In this document: in pieces, positions 48,191-58,463 of the stretch
Position numbering within the stretch: the stretch's first letter is position 1
How the letters are laid out: each line of letters starts with the position of its first letter
Assembly: GCA_011772865.1 (NCBI GenBank)
Contig: WVYQ01000020.1
Location: 141,298 to 205,297, forward strand
Reading direction: 5' to 3'
DNA: 64,000 nt
Source: Woeseiaceae bacterium
Lineage (GTDB): Bacteria; Pseudomonadota; Gammaproteobacteria; Steroidobacterales; Woeseiaceae
Position numbers and translations under genes: made by a program
Notes under the pieces: model-generated
Databases searched by the model: none
Seen by the model: only the letters and a program-made list of their open reading frames with translations
What the model was told of the DNA's origin: nothing

Positions 48191-48358
48191 CTAGTCCGTC
48201 ACGAGTTCGACTTTCTTGACCACCTTGATCTGGTGATGGTCTTCATGGGCGCCATCATCAGTGATGAATTCGAGTTTGACTCTCGATTCCTCTTGCGCCA
48301 ACGCCACACCAAACATTCCCACTGCAACTAGACTGATCGCAGCTTTTAACGTGTCCAT
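48191..48358 (-). CDS. Small secreted protein (55 aa), not in supplied ORF list
   Basis: MDTLKAAISLVAVGMFGVALAQEESRVKLEFITDDGAHEDHHQIKVVKKVELVTD; signal peptide. Confidence 0.5.
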   Translation of the reverse strand: MDTLKAAISLVAVGMFGVALAQEESRVKLEFITDDGAHEDHHQIKVVKKVELVTD

Positions 48359-48443
48359 GGGTCATTCTCTCCGTCTTGGTTAAGTCACGTCGCATAAGGT
48401 GCGCAGCCGTGGCGAATGGTCGCATTGTATATAATTCGGCCGA

Positions 48444-49247
48444 TCAGTTGCTGGCCTGCAGCCCTGCTTCCCCGGTCAGTGCCAGGTCGAGTACCTCCCA
48501 GCTGTGTGCCGTGACGCGAACAGGCCCGCGAACACGCTCCAGAAACCGCATCGGCCAGATGTAGCCGCCGATTTCGGTGTGGCCTGCGAACGCGACGTCG
48601 ACGTGTGCACCACGTGTCGATGCCAGGCCGTCGATCGTAAAGTGAACGAGATCGAGGTAACCGGTCAAGTCGTTGATCCAGAGTATGGCCTCATCCTGCT
48701 CGGAGAAACCGAATCCCGGCCGCAATTCGGCATGGATGCGCTGATAGGTCTGGCCATCACGCGTTGCCGACGGCATCAAAGTCAACCTGGCATCCCGCAG
48801 CCTGAAGAACGAGGGGCCGCTCAGGAACATCGTGTATGCATCCGCAACCAGCGCTGATGCCGCTCGCGTCGTTTCGTCATCCGACTCCTTGCCGTTGTAG
48901 ATAACGGAAACATCATCCGCCGTGCGTGCCACGAGCTTGGTGCCGTCGGGACCATCATGCACTTGCAGCAAAGCACCCGACGAACGATCGAGCACTTCCT
49001 CGGACTGCTTGCGATAGCCCGCATCGACGAGAACGGGTTGCAGGAACTTGACCGTCTGCCGCCAGCGGCCGTCATAGTGAACATGTATCGAGCCCTGCTC
49101 GTCGAACAGGTAACCGCCGTGTGCCGCTATCGAGCGGTCGAGTACGGTCTTGGCCGCCTGCGGGTCGCCGGCAGTTTCAGGCTCCGGGAAAGGTGTGGCA
49201 CAGCCGGCAATCAGCGCGGCCAGTAGCAGTGATATGACAGGTCTCAT
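48444..49247 (-). CDS. Outer-membrane lipoprotein of unknown function
   Basis: Lipobox MRPVISLLLAALIAGCATP; beta-rich body. Confidence 0.7.
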   Translation of the reverse strand: MRPVISLLLAALIAGCATPFPEPETAGDPQAAKTVLDRSIAAHGGYLFDEQGSIHVHYDGRWRQTVKFLQPVLVDAGYRKQSEEVLDRSSGALLQVHDGPDGTKLVARTADDVSVIYNGKESDDETTRAASALVADAYTMFLSGPSFFRLRDARLTLMPSATRDGQTYQRIHAELRPGFGFSEQDEAILWINDLTGYLDLVHFTIDGLASTRGAHVDVAFAGHTEIGGYIWPMRFLERVRGPVRVTAHSWEVLDLALTGEAGLQASN

Positions 49248-49330
49248 AATGTTGCTCGTTTCGAATCAACCAGGCAGCAACATACAGAGTTTTGCGGCGC
49301 TCGCTCGCCGCTGTTACAAACGCTTACGTT

Positions 49331-51427
49331 TCAGGCGCGCTCCGCCCAGTCGGCCAGCCCGCGGCCTTCTCCAACGAGTTTTTCCAGGAGCGGCGCCGGT
49401 GTCCAGTGATGCTCTCCGAACCGCTCTCGGAACTCATTGATCCGAGCAAGCACACGGTCCAGGCCGACCGCGTCCGCGTAGTGCATCGGACCACCCCGCC
49501 AGACCGGAAACCCGTAACCGTAAATGTAAACAACATCGATATCCCCGGGCCGCTGGGCAATACCTTCTTCCAGTATCCGGAAGCCCTCGTTGACCAGTGC
49601 ATAGATCAACCGGTCAACGATTTCTTCCGCATCGATGGCGCGCCGCGCAATGCCCAGAGCAGCGGCTTCGCGCTCTACGATCTCGTGAACCTCTGCGTCG
49701 GGACTCTGTTTTCGCGTTTCGGGATCATAGATATAAAAACCCTTGCCGCTCTTTTGGCCGAGCCGGCCCGCCTCGACAAGCACGTCCGCAACACGATACG
49801 CGGCCGGATCACCACGCTCATCCTCGGGCAAGGCCTGCCGCGCCTTGTAACCCACGTCGAGACCGGCGAGATCCGCAACGCTGATCGGACCCATTGCCAT
49901 TCCCCACCCGACCATCGCCGCATCTACACTTTCGGGTGTTCCACCTTCGACCAGGCACAGCTGCGCTTCACGGAAATATCCTTGCAGCATGCGATTGCCA
50001 ATGAAGCCATAGCACACACCGGATACCACCGCGACCTTGCGAATGCGCTTGGCCAGCGCCATGACAGTCGCCAGTACTTCGTCTGCGGTCTTCTCGGCGC
50101 GGACAACCTCGAGCAACTTCATGATGTGCGCAGGACTGAAGAAGTGCATGCCGAGAACGTCTGATCGGCGATTCGTGGCTTTCGCTATTTCATTGACATC
50201 CTGGTAAGAGGTATTCGTCGCGAGTATCGCGCCCTGCTTACAAGTCTTGTCGAGCTTCGCAAAGATTTCTTTCTTGAGCTCCGGGTCCTCAAACACCGCT
50301 TCGATGACGAGATCGACGTCGGCAAGCGCCGCATAGTTTGTGTGACCCGTGATAAGACCACGGCACTGTGTCGCCCTTTCCTCGCTGAGCTTGCCGCGCT
50401 TTACGCTGCCGGCGTAGTTGCCGTCAATAATTGACAGACCCCGCGCCAGGGCTTCATCGTTGATCTCGACCATGTGGACAGGAATACCGGCATTGGCGAA
50501 GCTCATCGCGATGCCGCCGCCCATCGTGCCGCCGCCGATGATCCCGATCGAGTTAATTTCGCGCTTTGGCGTGTCCTTTGACAATCCCGCTAACTTGGCG
50601 GCCTCGCGCTCGGCGAAGAACAGGTGACGCATCGCGGCCGACTGCGGGTCTTTCATGCTTTCGGTGAACAACTCTCGCTCGCGTTTCTGGCCGTCGGCGA
50701 AGGACGTTGCCATGGCGGTCCGGACGCATTCGATGATTCTTGGCGGGGCCGTTTGGCCACGCGCTTTTTTGGCCACCACCGCCGCGGCAGCGTCGAAAAT
50801 CGTTGCGTCCGCCTGCGCCACCTGCAGTTCGCTGGCGCGACGAGGCCGGGCGCCCGATTCAACCAGCTCGCGCGCATAGCGCTTGGCCTCGTCGAGAAGG
50901 CTGTCATCGACAACCCTGTCGATAAGTCCGAGGTTCGCAGCGCTTTCGGCGGCAACAGGTGCGCCGTTCAACATCAGGTCCAGGGCGGCTTCGACACCGG
51001 CCAGGCGTGGCACCCTCTGCGTCCCGCCGGCGCCAGGCAGCAATCCCAGTTTCACCTCCGGGAAACCGACTTTCGCGCCTTCGAGTGCGATCCGGTAGTG
51101 GCAGGACAAAGCCGTCTCGAAACCACCGCCGAGCGCGGTGCCGTGGAGTGCGGCGACGACAATCTTGTCGCTTGCCTCGATCTCGTTCAGAAGATCGGGC
51201 AGCAGTGGCTCCGCATGCGGCTTGCCAAACTCGGTGATATCCGCGCCGGCAATAAACGTGCGGCCATCGCAGTGGATCACGACAGCTTTGCAATCGTCTT
51301 GCGCAGCAGCGCGTATCGCCTCAAGAAGCCCCTGCCGGACTGCCTGTGAGAGTGCGTTTACGGGTGGGTTATTGACCGTGACGACGGCCAGGTTGCCGTC
51401 GATGACATAATTCACGACGTCGTTCAT
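49331..51427 (-). CDS. Bifunctional enoyl-CoA hydratase / 3-hydroxyacyl-CoA dehydrogenase (FadJ/FadB-like)
   Basis: Crotonase AALHGTALGGGFETALSCHYRIA; INSIGIIGGGTMGGGIAMSFANAGIPVHMVEIN; HFFSPAHIMKLLEVVR. Confidence 0.93.
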   Translation of the reverse strand: MNDVVNYVIDGNLAVVTVNNPPVNALSQAVRQGLLEAIRAAAQDDCKAVVIHCDGRTFIAGADITEFGKPHAEPLLPDLLNEIEASDKIVVAALHGTALGGGFETALSCHYRIALEGAKVGFPEVKLGLLPGAGGTQRVPRLAGVEAALDLMLNGAPVAAESAANLGLIDRVVDDSLLDEAKRYARELVESGARPRRASELQVAQADATIFDAAAAVVAKKARGQTAPPRIIECVRTAMATSFADGQKRERELFTESMKDPQSAAMRHLFFAEREAAKLAGLSKDTPKREINSIGIIGGGTMGGGIAMSFANAGIPVHMVEINDEALARGLSIIDGNYAGSVKRGKLSEERATQCRGLITGHTNYAALADVDLVIEAVFEDPELKKEIFAKLDKTCKQGAILATNTSYQDVNEIAKATNRRSDVLGMHFFSPAHIMKLLEVVRAEKTADEVLATVMALAKRIRKVAVVSGVCYGFIGNRMLQGYFREAQLCLVEGGTPESVDAAMVGWGMAMGPISVADLAGLDVGYKARQALPEDERGDPAAYRVADVLVEAGRLGQKSGKGFYIYDPETRKQSPDAEVHEIVEREAAALGIARRAIDAEEIVDRLIYALVNEGFRILEEGIAQRPGDIDVVYIYGYGFPVWRGGPMHYADAVGLDRVLARINEFRERFGEHHWTPAPLLEKLVGEGRGLADWAERA

Positions 51428-51491
51428 TGCGACTCCATATCGCCCGCCAGCACGGGCTCCTGAAAGCGAATTCTGGTAGCATCTTGCCACC

Positions 51492-51872
51492 ATGTATGGC
51501 CAGCTCATAGAACAAGCCGAGAAATACCTGCGATCGCTCTACGCCCAGGACAACCTGGCCGCACAGCTCAAGCGATTGCTGGCCGAGCTACTGGCAGCCG
51601 GGGAGGCCAACGCCGACGTGGCATGCCGCCGCCTCAAGCTCAGCCGCCGCACCTTGCAGCGCCGTCTGCGCGCAGAAAAAACCAGTTTCCAGAAGATCCT
51701 CAACGAGGTGCGTGCGGTGCTCGCCGTCAACTACCTCAGTGACGATCGGCTCAAGGCCCTCGAGGTGGCGATGCTGCTGGGTTACTCGAGCATCAGCTCG
51801 TTCACCACCGCCTTCAAGTCCTGGTACGACATGCCACCGGCCGAGTACCGGCAGAAATTCCTCGCCGCGTAA
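51492..51872 (+). CDS. Short AraC-type HTH protein (DNA-binding domain only)
   Basis: DVACRRLKLSRRTLQRRLRAEKTSFQKILNEVRAVLAVNYLSDDRLKALEVAMLLGYSSISSFTTAFKSWYDMPPAEYR. Confidence 0.85.
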   Translation: MYGQLIEQAEKYLRSLYAQDNLAAQLKRLLAELLAAGEANADVACRRLKLSRRTLQRRLRAEKTSFQKILNEVRAVLAVNYLSDDRLKALEVAMLLGYSSISSFTTAFKSWYDMPPAEYRQKFLAA

Positions 51873-51888
51873 GGGTCTCGACGGGCTT

Positions 51889-53094
51889 TCAGTAAGGAAT
51901 CGTGCTCTCGACGATTTCCCACTTGCCGTCGCGCACCTGGTAGAACCTGAGATAGTCACCGCCCTGGTGTTTCGTGGCGCTGAATGACATCGAAGGACCT
52001 CCGAACGGATCCTCGTAGTAGTCGATGCTCTCCAGCGCTGCCAGTACCTTTTCCACGGTCAGGTCACGCCCGGCCGCCTCGAGCGCCCTGACGACAAGAT
52101 CGGCGCTCGTGTAACCGACAATCGACTGCGGAGCCGGCTCTTCGCCGAATCTGGAGACGTATTCCTCATACCAGTTGGCAAGCCAGGAACCGGGCTCGGC
52201 CGCCTTGAAATCCGGCACGTAGAACGATGATGCCGTATAAAGCCCCTCTGTCGACCCGTTCGCGGCACTCGCCACTTCGGCGACATAAGACACCATGTTG
52301 CTGATTATCGGCGCATTCCAGCCCGCGTCGCGCGCCGCAGCGTAGATCAGGATCGTGTCCTTGACCAGGGGTCCAAGCACCAGCATCTCACAGCCCGAGT
52401 TCTTGATCGCCGTGATCGTCCCGACAAAATCCGTCTCCGTGTTCTTGTGCCGGCCGACATACACGGACTCCAGGCCCAGTTCTTCTACCGCCTGTTCGTA
52501 GCCATGCAGATTTTCTTCGCCATAGTCATTTGCGATGGCCTGCAGACACACTTTGTTTATATTCTGCTTCTCGACCATGTAACGCATGCCGCCACGAACC
52601 TGATCGCGGTAACTCACGAAGTAGCTGAACTTCATGGGATGCAAGGGTTCGTACATCTGCACGGCTCCCGTCAGCGGGAACAGGCTCGGCACATCAACCT
52701 CAAACATTTTCGGCATCAATGCGATATTCATGGGCGTGCCCATCGCGCCTACCATCAGAAAGATGTCGTCGACATTGAGCAACTTGTTGGTCGCCTTGAC
52801 GGCCATTGGCATCTGGTACTGCGTATCCTCGACGATAAATTCGATCGTGCGCCCATGAATACCGCCGGCAGAATTGACATCGTCGAACCGCATGCGTTGC
52901 CCGTTGCTGGACGGCACGCCCCAGATCGCGAGGACACCGGAAAGATCGTTGTGCGAACCGATGACGATCGTGTCGTCGGTCACGCCGCGCGGCGCGTCGC
53001 CCGCGGTTTCCACCGACTCACCGCCGCAGCCGAACGAGAACAGTGGAAGTAACAAGATCAGCTTTCTCATAGTCGGACCCTCTATCCGATTCAC
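51889..53094 (-). CDS. Branched-chain amino-acid-type ABC transporter substrate-binding lipoprotein (LivK-like)
   Basis: Lipobox LFSFGCGG; DTIVIGSHNDLSGVLAIWG...GIHGRTIEFIVEDTQYQMPMAVKATNKLL. Confidence 0.9.
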   Translation of the reverse strand: MNRIEGPTMRKLILLLPLFSFGCGGESVETAGDAPRGVTDDTIVIGSHNDLSGVLAIWGVPSSNGQRMRFDDVNSAGGIHGRTIEFIVEDTQYQMPMAVKATNKLLNVDDIFLMVGAMGTPMNIALMPKMFEVDVPSLFPLTGAVQMYEPLHPMKFSYFVSYRDQVRGGMRYMVEKQNINKVCLQAIANDYGEENLHGYEQAVEELGLESVYVGRHKNTETDFVGTITAIKNSGCEMLVLGPLVKDTILIYAAARDAGWNAPIISNMVSYVAEVASAANGSTEGLYTASSFYVPDFKAAEPGSWLANWYEEYVSRFGEEPAPQSIVGYTSADLVVRALEAAGRDLTVEKVLAALESIDYYEDPFGGPSMSFSATKHQGGDYLRFYQVRDGKWEIVESTIPY

Positions 53095-54920
53095 GCACTC
53101 GCACTGTACATACTATCAATCAATTCGGCGTACTTTTCGCTGACGAAGCTTCTTTTGAGCTTCATCGTCGGCGTCAGCTCCTCATCCTCGGCGGTTAACA
53201 GTACATCGATCAGGCGAAACTTCTTGACCTGTTCGACACTGGAAAAGCCACTGTTGACTCGTGTGACTTCACTATCGATCAACCCGATGACCTCTGGACG
53301 CGCACACAGCGACCGATAATCCGTGAAGGGAACCGAATGCGTTTGCGCGTAGTGCTCGACATTCTCCTGATCGATCATGATCAGACAGGTCAGGAATTTG
53401 CGTTGGTCGCCAATAATAACCGCATCCGAAATATACGGCGAAAACTTGAGCTCGTTTTCCATGACAGATGGCGTGATGTTCTTGCCGCCCGCCGTGATGA
53501 TGATGTCTTTGAGTCGATCAGTAATCGAAAGGTTGCCTTCTTCATCCAGCTCGCCAACATCGCCAGTATGGATCCAGCCATCGACGATGGTCTCCGCCGT
53601 CTTTTCGGGAAGATTCAGGTATCCCGAGAACTGGCCATCGGATCGCGCAACGATTTCGCCATTGCCGTCAATTCGTACCTCGGTTCCAGGCATGGCCGGG
53701 CCAACCGTGCCGAAGCGAAACTTGCCTTCGCGCGTACTCGTTACGATACCGAGCTCCGTCTGCCCCCAGAGCTCGTCGATCGCGATGCCCATGGCCAGGA
53801 ACCACCTTAGCAGCGCCGGCGAAATCGGCGCCGCACCCGAGCAGGCATTGCTTGCCCGATCCAGACCGAGCACTTTCTTGATGTTGCTGAAGACGAGTGC
53901 GTCAGCTACCGCATATTGCAGGCGATCCAGGCCAGATACCGCTCGTCCGGAAACAATATTGTCGGCGCGGCGCATACCGACCTGCATCGCCCATGCATAG
54001 GCTTTTCGACCGATCCAGGTCGCCTCGGACATCGCGGTCGTCACACGGGAGTAAAACTTTTCCCACACCCTCGGCACGGCAAACACATAGGTCGGAGACA
54101 CTTCCTGCAAGTTTTGCATGACGGTCTCGGGACTTTCGGCAAAGTTGATCGTGGCGCCGTGAGCCATCGGCAACCAGCACGAGAAGACACGCTCTGCGAT
54201 ATGGCACAGCGGCAGGTAGGTCAGCAATTCATCTTCGGCACCCTGCCTCAGGTATTCGGGAGCAATCGACATCTGGAACATGATGTAGCGCTGCGACAGC
54301 ATGGCGCCTTTAGGCATACCGGTCGTTCCTGACGTGTATACGAGTGCGGCAAGGTCGTCGCCGCTGCCTTTTTCCGCAATGCTCTCGATCAATCCTTCAT
54401 TGTTCTTCCCGAAGTCCCGGCCAATCTCGAAAAGGTGGTCGATCGGTGCAACCTTGGCATGATTGAAATCGCGCAGCCCTGTCCAGTCAAACACGAAAAC
54501 GCGCTCGATATTGGGTAGCTTTTCTTCGATCTCGAGGTACTTGTCGAGCTGTTCCTCGTCCTCGGCAAACAGGAAGCGACAGTTCGAATCGGTCAGCGTG
54601 TGCTCGACCTGCCGCGACTGGTAGGTCGGATAGATGCCGTTGACAACCCCGCCTGCGAGCATCGATCCGATGTCCGCCCACAGCCACTCGCGGCAATCCT
54701 CACTCTGGATCGATACGACATCGCCGCGCTCGAGGCCAAGCGCCAACAAGCCCCAGGCGATCTCGAACGCACGGTTGCGGTAGTCCGCCCAGGTGTAGCT
54801 CTGCCAGATCCCGAAGTCTTTTTCGCGCATCGCGACACGGTCGCCGCGCTCCAGGGACTTCTTCAGGAACAATTTGGGCAGCGTGTCGCAGCCATCGACG
54901 AGAACCGTCTTGGCGTTCAT
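53091..54920 (-). CDS. Long-chain acyl-CoA synthetase (AMP-binding)
   Basis: LAALVYTSGTTGMPKGAMLSQRY...ELWGQTELGIVTS...WIHTGDVGELDEEGNLSITDRLKDIIITAGGKNI. Confidence 0.94.
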   Translation of the reverse strand: MNAKTVLVDGCDTLPKLFLKKSLERGDRVAMREKDFGIWQSYTWADYRNRAFEIAWGLLALGLERGDVVSIQSEDCREWLWADIGSMLAGGVVNGIYPTYQSRQVEHTLTDSNCRFLFAEDEEQLDKYLEIEEKLPNIERVFVFDWTGLRDFNHAKVAPIDHLFEIGRDFGKNNEGLIESIAEKGSGDDLAALVYTSGTTGMPKGAMLSQRYIMFQMSIAPEYLRQGAEDELLTYLPLCHIAERVFSCWLPMAHGATINFAESPETVMQNLQEVSPTYVFAVPRVWEKFYSRVTTAMSEATWIGRKAYAWAMQVGMRRADNIVSGRAVSGLDRLQYAVADALVFSNIKKVLGLDRASNACSGAAPISPALLRWFLAMGIAIDELWGQTELGIVTSTREGKFRFGTVGPAMPGTEVRIDGNGEIVARSDGQFSGYLNLPEKTAETIVDGWIHTGDVGELDEEGNLSITDRLKDIIITAGGKNITPSVMENELKFSPYISDAVIIGDQRKFLTCLIMIDQENVEHYAQTHSVPFTDYRSLCARPEVIGLIDSEVTRVNSGFSSVEQVKKFRLIDVLLTAEDEELTPTMKLKRSFVSEKYAELIDSMYSASA

Positions 54921-55690
54921 CGCCAGGTCTTCCTCTTCTTCCAGCGTCGCCGGCCACGCACGCCCTCCTCCTTCTTGCCGAGATAGAACTCCTTGATATC
55001 CTCGCTTTCGATCAGGTGCTCCGAAGGCCCGTCCATGACCATTCCCCCGACCTCCATGACGTAGCCACGATCCGATACCTGCAGCGCGACATTCGCATTC
55101 TGTTCAACGAGCAGGATTGTGAGGCCCTGCTCATCGTTGAGTCGACTGATGATCTCGAAAATTTCCTTTACGAGAACCGGCGACAGGCCGAGGGACGGCT
55201 CATCGAGCATCAGCAGACGCGGCCGCGCCATGAAGCCGCGGCCGATCGCGAGCATTTGCTGCTGTCCCCCGGAGAGGTAGGCGGCCATTCTGTCGTCAAG
55301 CTGTTTGAGCGCCGGGAAGTAGCCGTATACGGTTTCGACGTCTTTCGCGATGGCATCTTTATCGCTGCGATTGAAAGCCCCCATCGCCAGGTTTTCTGCG
55401 ACGGTCAGGAACGGGAACACTTCGCGCCCCTCGGGGACGTGCGCGATTCCCTTGCGCGCCACCCAGTCCGGATCACGACACTGTATTTGCTCCCCGTCGA
55501 GCAATACCTGGCCCTTGTTGCTGTCCAGTGCCCCGGTTGCAGTCTTCAGCAGTGTCGTCTTGCCGGCGCCGTTGGCGCCCAGCACCGCGACTATCTCGCC
55601 TTCATCGACATTCAGGCTGACGCCGCGAATCGCCATTATCGGGCCGTAGTAGGTCTCGATATTGCGCAACTCCAGCAACGGCGCGGTCAT
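54917..55690 (-). CDS. livF: ABC transporter ATP-binding protein LivF-like
   Basis: VLGANGAGKTTLLKTATGAL...LSGGQQQMLAIGRGFMARPRLLMLDEPSLGLSP. Confidence 0.93.
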   Translation of the reverse strand: MTAPLLELRNIETYYGPIMAIRGVSLNVDEGEIVAVLGANGAGKTTLLKTATGALDSNKGQVLLDGEQIQCRDPDWVARKGIAHVPEGREVFPFLTVAENLAMGAFNRSDKDAIAKDVETVYGYFPALKQLDDRMAAYLSGGQQQMLAIGRGFMARPRLLMLDEPSLGLSPVLVKEIFEIISRLNDEQGLTILLVEQNANVALQVSDRGYVMEVGGMVMDGPSEHLIESEDIKEFYLGKKEEGVRGRRRWKKRKTWR

Positions 55691-56460
55691 TCGGTGACCC
55701 CCAGGTAGGCGCTTTGCACGTCTGGATTCTCGCGAACCTCATCGGGAGAACCGATCGCCAGTAACTTGCCATGGTTGATGGCCATGACGCGATCCGCAAC
55801 CTGCCCGACGAGGTTCATGTCGTGCTCGACCATGACAAGCGTTACGCCGAGATCGTGCTTTACATCGTCGAGGTAGAACGAAATGTCATCGGTCTCTTCG
55901 TTATTGAGACCCGAGGCAGGCTCATCGAGCAGTAGCAGTGTCGGCTCGGCGCAGAGAGCCCGCGCCAATTCGACATTCTTGCGCGCGCCGTAGGGAAGAT
56001 CGGCGATCCGCTCGTCGCGATATTGGGTAATTTCGAGCAGGTCGATGATGTCTTCGACCTTCTCGCGGTGCTCGATCTCGCGCTTGCGCACGCCCGGCCA
56101 GAACAAGAAATTGCTGAATGGGTTCCTGTGCATGTGCGCGTGCCGCCCTACGAGCAGGTTCTGCAAGACCGTGGCATGCTCGAACAGCTCGATATTCTGG
56201 AAGGTTCGGCCGATGCCGGCGCTGACGACCCTGTGCGCAGGCAGATCGAGGAGATTCTGTCCGCCGTAATGAATCGTTCCGTTTGTCGGCTCGTACAGCC
56301 GGCTGATCAGGTTGAAGATCGTGCTTTTGCCGGCGCCGTTCGGGCCGATGATTGCAAACGTCTCGCCAGGCTCGACGTCGAAGGATACGTCGTCCACCGC
56401 GTGCACACCACCGAACTCGATCGACAGGTTCTTTACAGAAAGGGTCCGTGCCGAGCTCAT
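55687..56460 (-). CDS. livG: ABC transporter ATP-binding protein LivG-like
   Basis: MSSARTLSVKNLSIEFGGVHAVDDVSFDVEPGETFAIIGPNGAGKSTIFNLISRLYEPTNG; 4-bp overlap with livM. Confidence 0.93.
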   Translation of the reverse strand: MSSARTLSVKNLSIEFGGVHAVDDVSFDVEPGETFAIIGPNGAGKSTIFNLISRLYEPTNGTIHYGGQNLLDLPAHRVVSAGIGRTFQNIELFEHATVLQNLLVGRHAHMHRNPFSNFLFWPGVRKREIEHREKVEDIIDLLEITQYRDERIADLPYGARKNVELARALCAEPTLLLLDEPASGLNNEETDDISFYLDDVKHDLGVTLVMVEHDMNLVGQVADRVMAINHGKLLAIGSPDEVRENPDVQSAYLGVTE

Positions 56461-57533
56461 CGCATACGCTCCGTCTTGAGGTATGACTTCTGCCGCACGA
56501 ACGACGACTTGCGGTAATAAGGAAACGTTTCGAAGAAAAATCGAATCTTCATCCAACGCCCGTAAAGCCCGGCTGGCTCGAAGACGATGACGAGCACGAT
56601 GATCATGCCGAACAACAAAGGCTCCAGCCCCGCAGTCTGCCCGATCGCTGGCGGCAGCGCGCCCTTGAGGAAGCTCAGTCCCACGGGCAGCAGCGAGATC
56701 ACGATCGCGCCGAGAATCGCTCCCAGTATCGTGCCGAGGCCGCCAACCACGATCATTAGCAGCAGTTTGAGTGATTCGAGAACACCGAAGACGTCCGGTG
56801 CCAGGTACGTCAGGTGGTGGGCGAGCAGCGCGCCGGCCAATCCGGTGATGGCCGCGCTGATACCGAACGACTGAATCTTGACCCACTCGACGTTCACGCC
56901 CAGGCAGCGCGCGGATAGTTCCGAGTCACGAACTGCAACAAAAGAACGCCCGGTCGGGCTGCGAAACAGGTTGGCCGCGCCGACAACAACGAACAGTGCG
57001 AACAGCAGGTCGACATAGTATTGCTGCCAGACCTCGGTCAGCGGGACACCGAAAACTTGCAGCGCTGGCACGGCATATCCCATGTGTCCGCCCGTAACGG
57101 ACGACCACTCGCCGAACAAGGTCTCGATCAGGATCCCGAATGCGAGTGTCGCGATCGCCAGGTAGAAACCGTGCATCTTGGACGCTGAGCGGCCCAATGC
57201 CATTCCGACCAGTCCGGCAATAGCTGTGCTGGTCAGAATCGACAACAGGAACGGAAAGCCGACAGTCAACAGGACTGAGTGCGCGTATGCGCCTATTCCA
57301 AGGAATCCGGCATGACCAAAACTGACCTGTCCCGTGTGGCCCGTCAGTAGCATCAGGCCGATTCCGGCGATCGCGTACACGAGCAACAGGCCGAGTTCCG
57401 CCAGGTAATAGTCCTGTAGGAACAGCGGTGCTGCGAGCAGGAAGATGACGACGATCGAAACACGCACTTTTTCCCCGGTCTTCGCGAGAAAGCGTATGTC
57501 GTCGTTATAAGCGGTCTTGAACAGGAACTGCAT
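56457..57533 (-). CDS. livM: ABC transporter permease LivM-like
   Basis: LLLVYAIAGIGLMLLTGHTGQVSFGHAGFLGIGAYAHSVLL. Confidence 0.92.
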   Translation of the reverse strand: MQFLFKTAYNDDIRFLAKTGEKVRVSIVVIFLLAAPLFLQDYYLAELGLLLVYAIAGIGLMLLTGHTGQVSFGHAGFLGIGAYAHSVLLTVGFPFLLSILTSTAIAGLVGMALGRSASKMHGFYLAIATLAFGILIETLFGEWSSVTGGHMGYAVPALQVFGVPLTEVWQQYYVDLLFALFVVVGAANLFRSPTGRSFVAVRDSELSARCLGVNVEWVKIQSFGISAAITGLAGALLAHHLTYLAPDVFGVLESLKLLLMIVVGGLGTILGAILGAIVISLLPVGLSFLKGALPPAIGQTAGLEPLLFGMIIVLVIVFEPAGLYGRWMKIRFFFETFPYYRKSSFVRQKSYLKTERMR

Positions 57534-57536
57534 CGC

Positions 57537-58415
57537 TCAGACCTTCTTTTGGTAAGTCTGCGGAATCAGGCCCTCGGGCCTGACGAACAGGACCAGCAGC
57601 ATCACGACATAGGCGGACACGCCCTTGATGCCAGGCAGGAAGTAATCTGCGAACGGCTCGATGATTCCGATCAGGATGCAACCGAGCAGCGCCCCGTAGA
57701 TGGAACCGAACCCACCGACGATGGCGCCCGCCAGGGCCTTGATGCCGAGAAAACCGATTGTCGTATCGACCTGGGTCACGGGCGCCAGCAATGCGCCGGC
57801 GGCGGCGGCGATGAAAGCGCCGATCGCCCAGGTTGCTGATACGAGGCGCTTGACCGGAATCCCCATGTAGTAGGCCGCGAGCTGGTTTTGCGACGCGGCT
57901 TGCATGGCCACCCCGAATCGCGTGCGACGGAAGAACAGTCGTATCGCGATGACGAAGATTACGGTCGCCATAATGATGATCAGCCGGTCATAATTGATTT
58001 CGATCATGTCTCCGACGACAAGCTTGCCATCGAACGGGGCGTCCACAGAACGAGCGTTCCAGCCGAAAATCATTCCCGCCAGGGCGCGAAAAATGAAGCC
58101 GAAGGCGACAGTCAGGATAAAAATACTCGCCTGCGACTCGCCGATGATGCGGCGCATGATTTGCGCGTCAACGATATAGCCGACGACGGCAATCGCCATG
58201 CAGCCGACCAGAAAAGACGACCAGAATCCCCAGCCCAGCGCTTCGGACAGCGTGAGCACCGCGAAGGCTCCGAGCATCATGAACTCACCGTGCGCGAAGT
58301 TTACGACCTCGGTCGCCTTGTAGATCAGGACGAACCCCAGCGCGATCAGGCCGTATGCACAGCCCTGCGCGACGCCCGTAATGGCGAGATGAACGACGTC
58401 ACTCAGTGGTAACAA
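57537..58415 (-). CDS. livH: ABC transporter permease LivH-like
   Basis: AITGVAQGCAYGLIALGFVLIYKATEVVNFAHGEFMMLGAF. Confidence 0.93.
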   Translation of the reverse strand: MLPLSDVVHLAITGVAQGCAYGLIALGFVLIYKATEVVNFAHGEFMMLGAFAVLTLSEALGWGFWSSFLVGCMAIAVVGYIVDAQIMRRIIGESQASIFILTVAFGFIFRALAGMIFGWNARSVDAPFDGKLVVGDMIEINYDRLIIIMATVIFVIAIRLFFRRTRFGVAMQAASQNQLAAYYMGIPVKRLVSATWAIGAFIAAAAGALLAPVTQVDTTIGFLGIKALAGAIVGGFGSIYGALLGCILIGIIEPFADYFLPGIKGVSAYVVMLLVLFVRPEGLIPQTYQKKV

Positions 58416-58463
58416 TACGCCCCCCTGTTCTTATTATTTTGCGGCACCGAATGTCAGCGCCGA

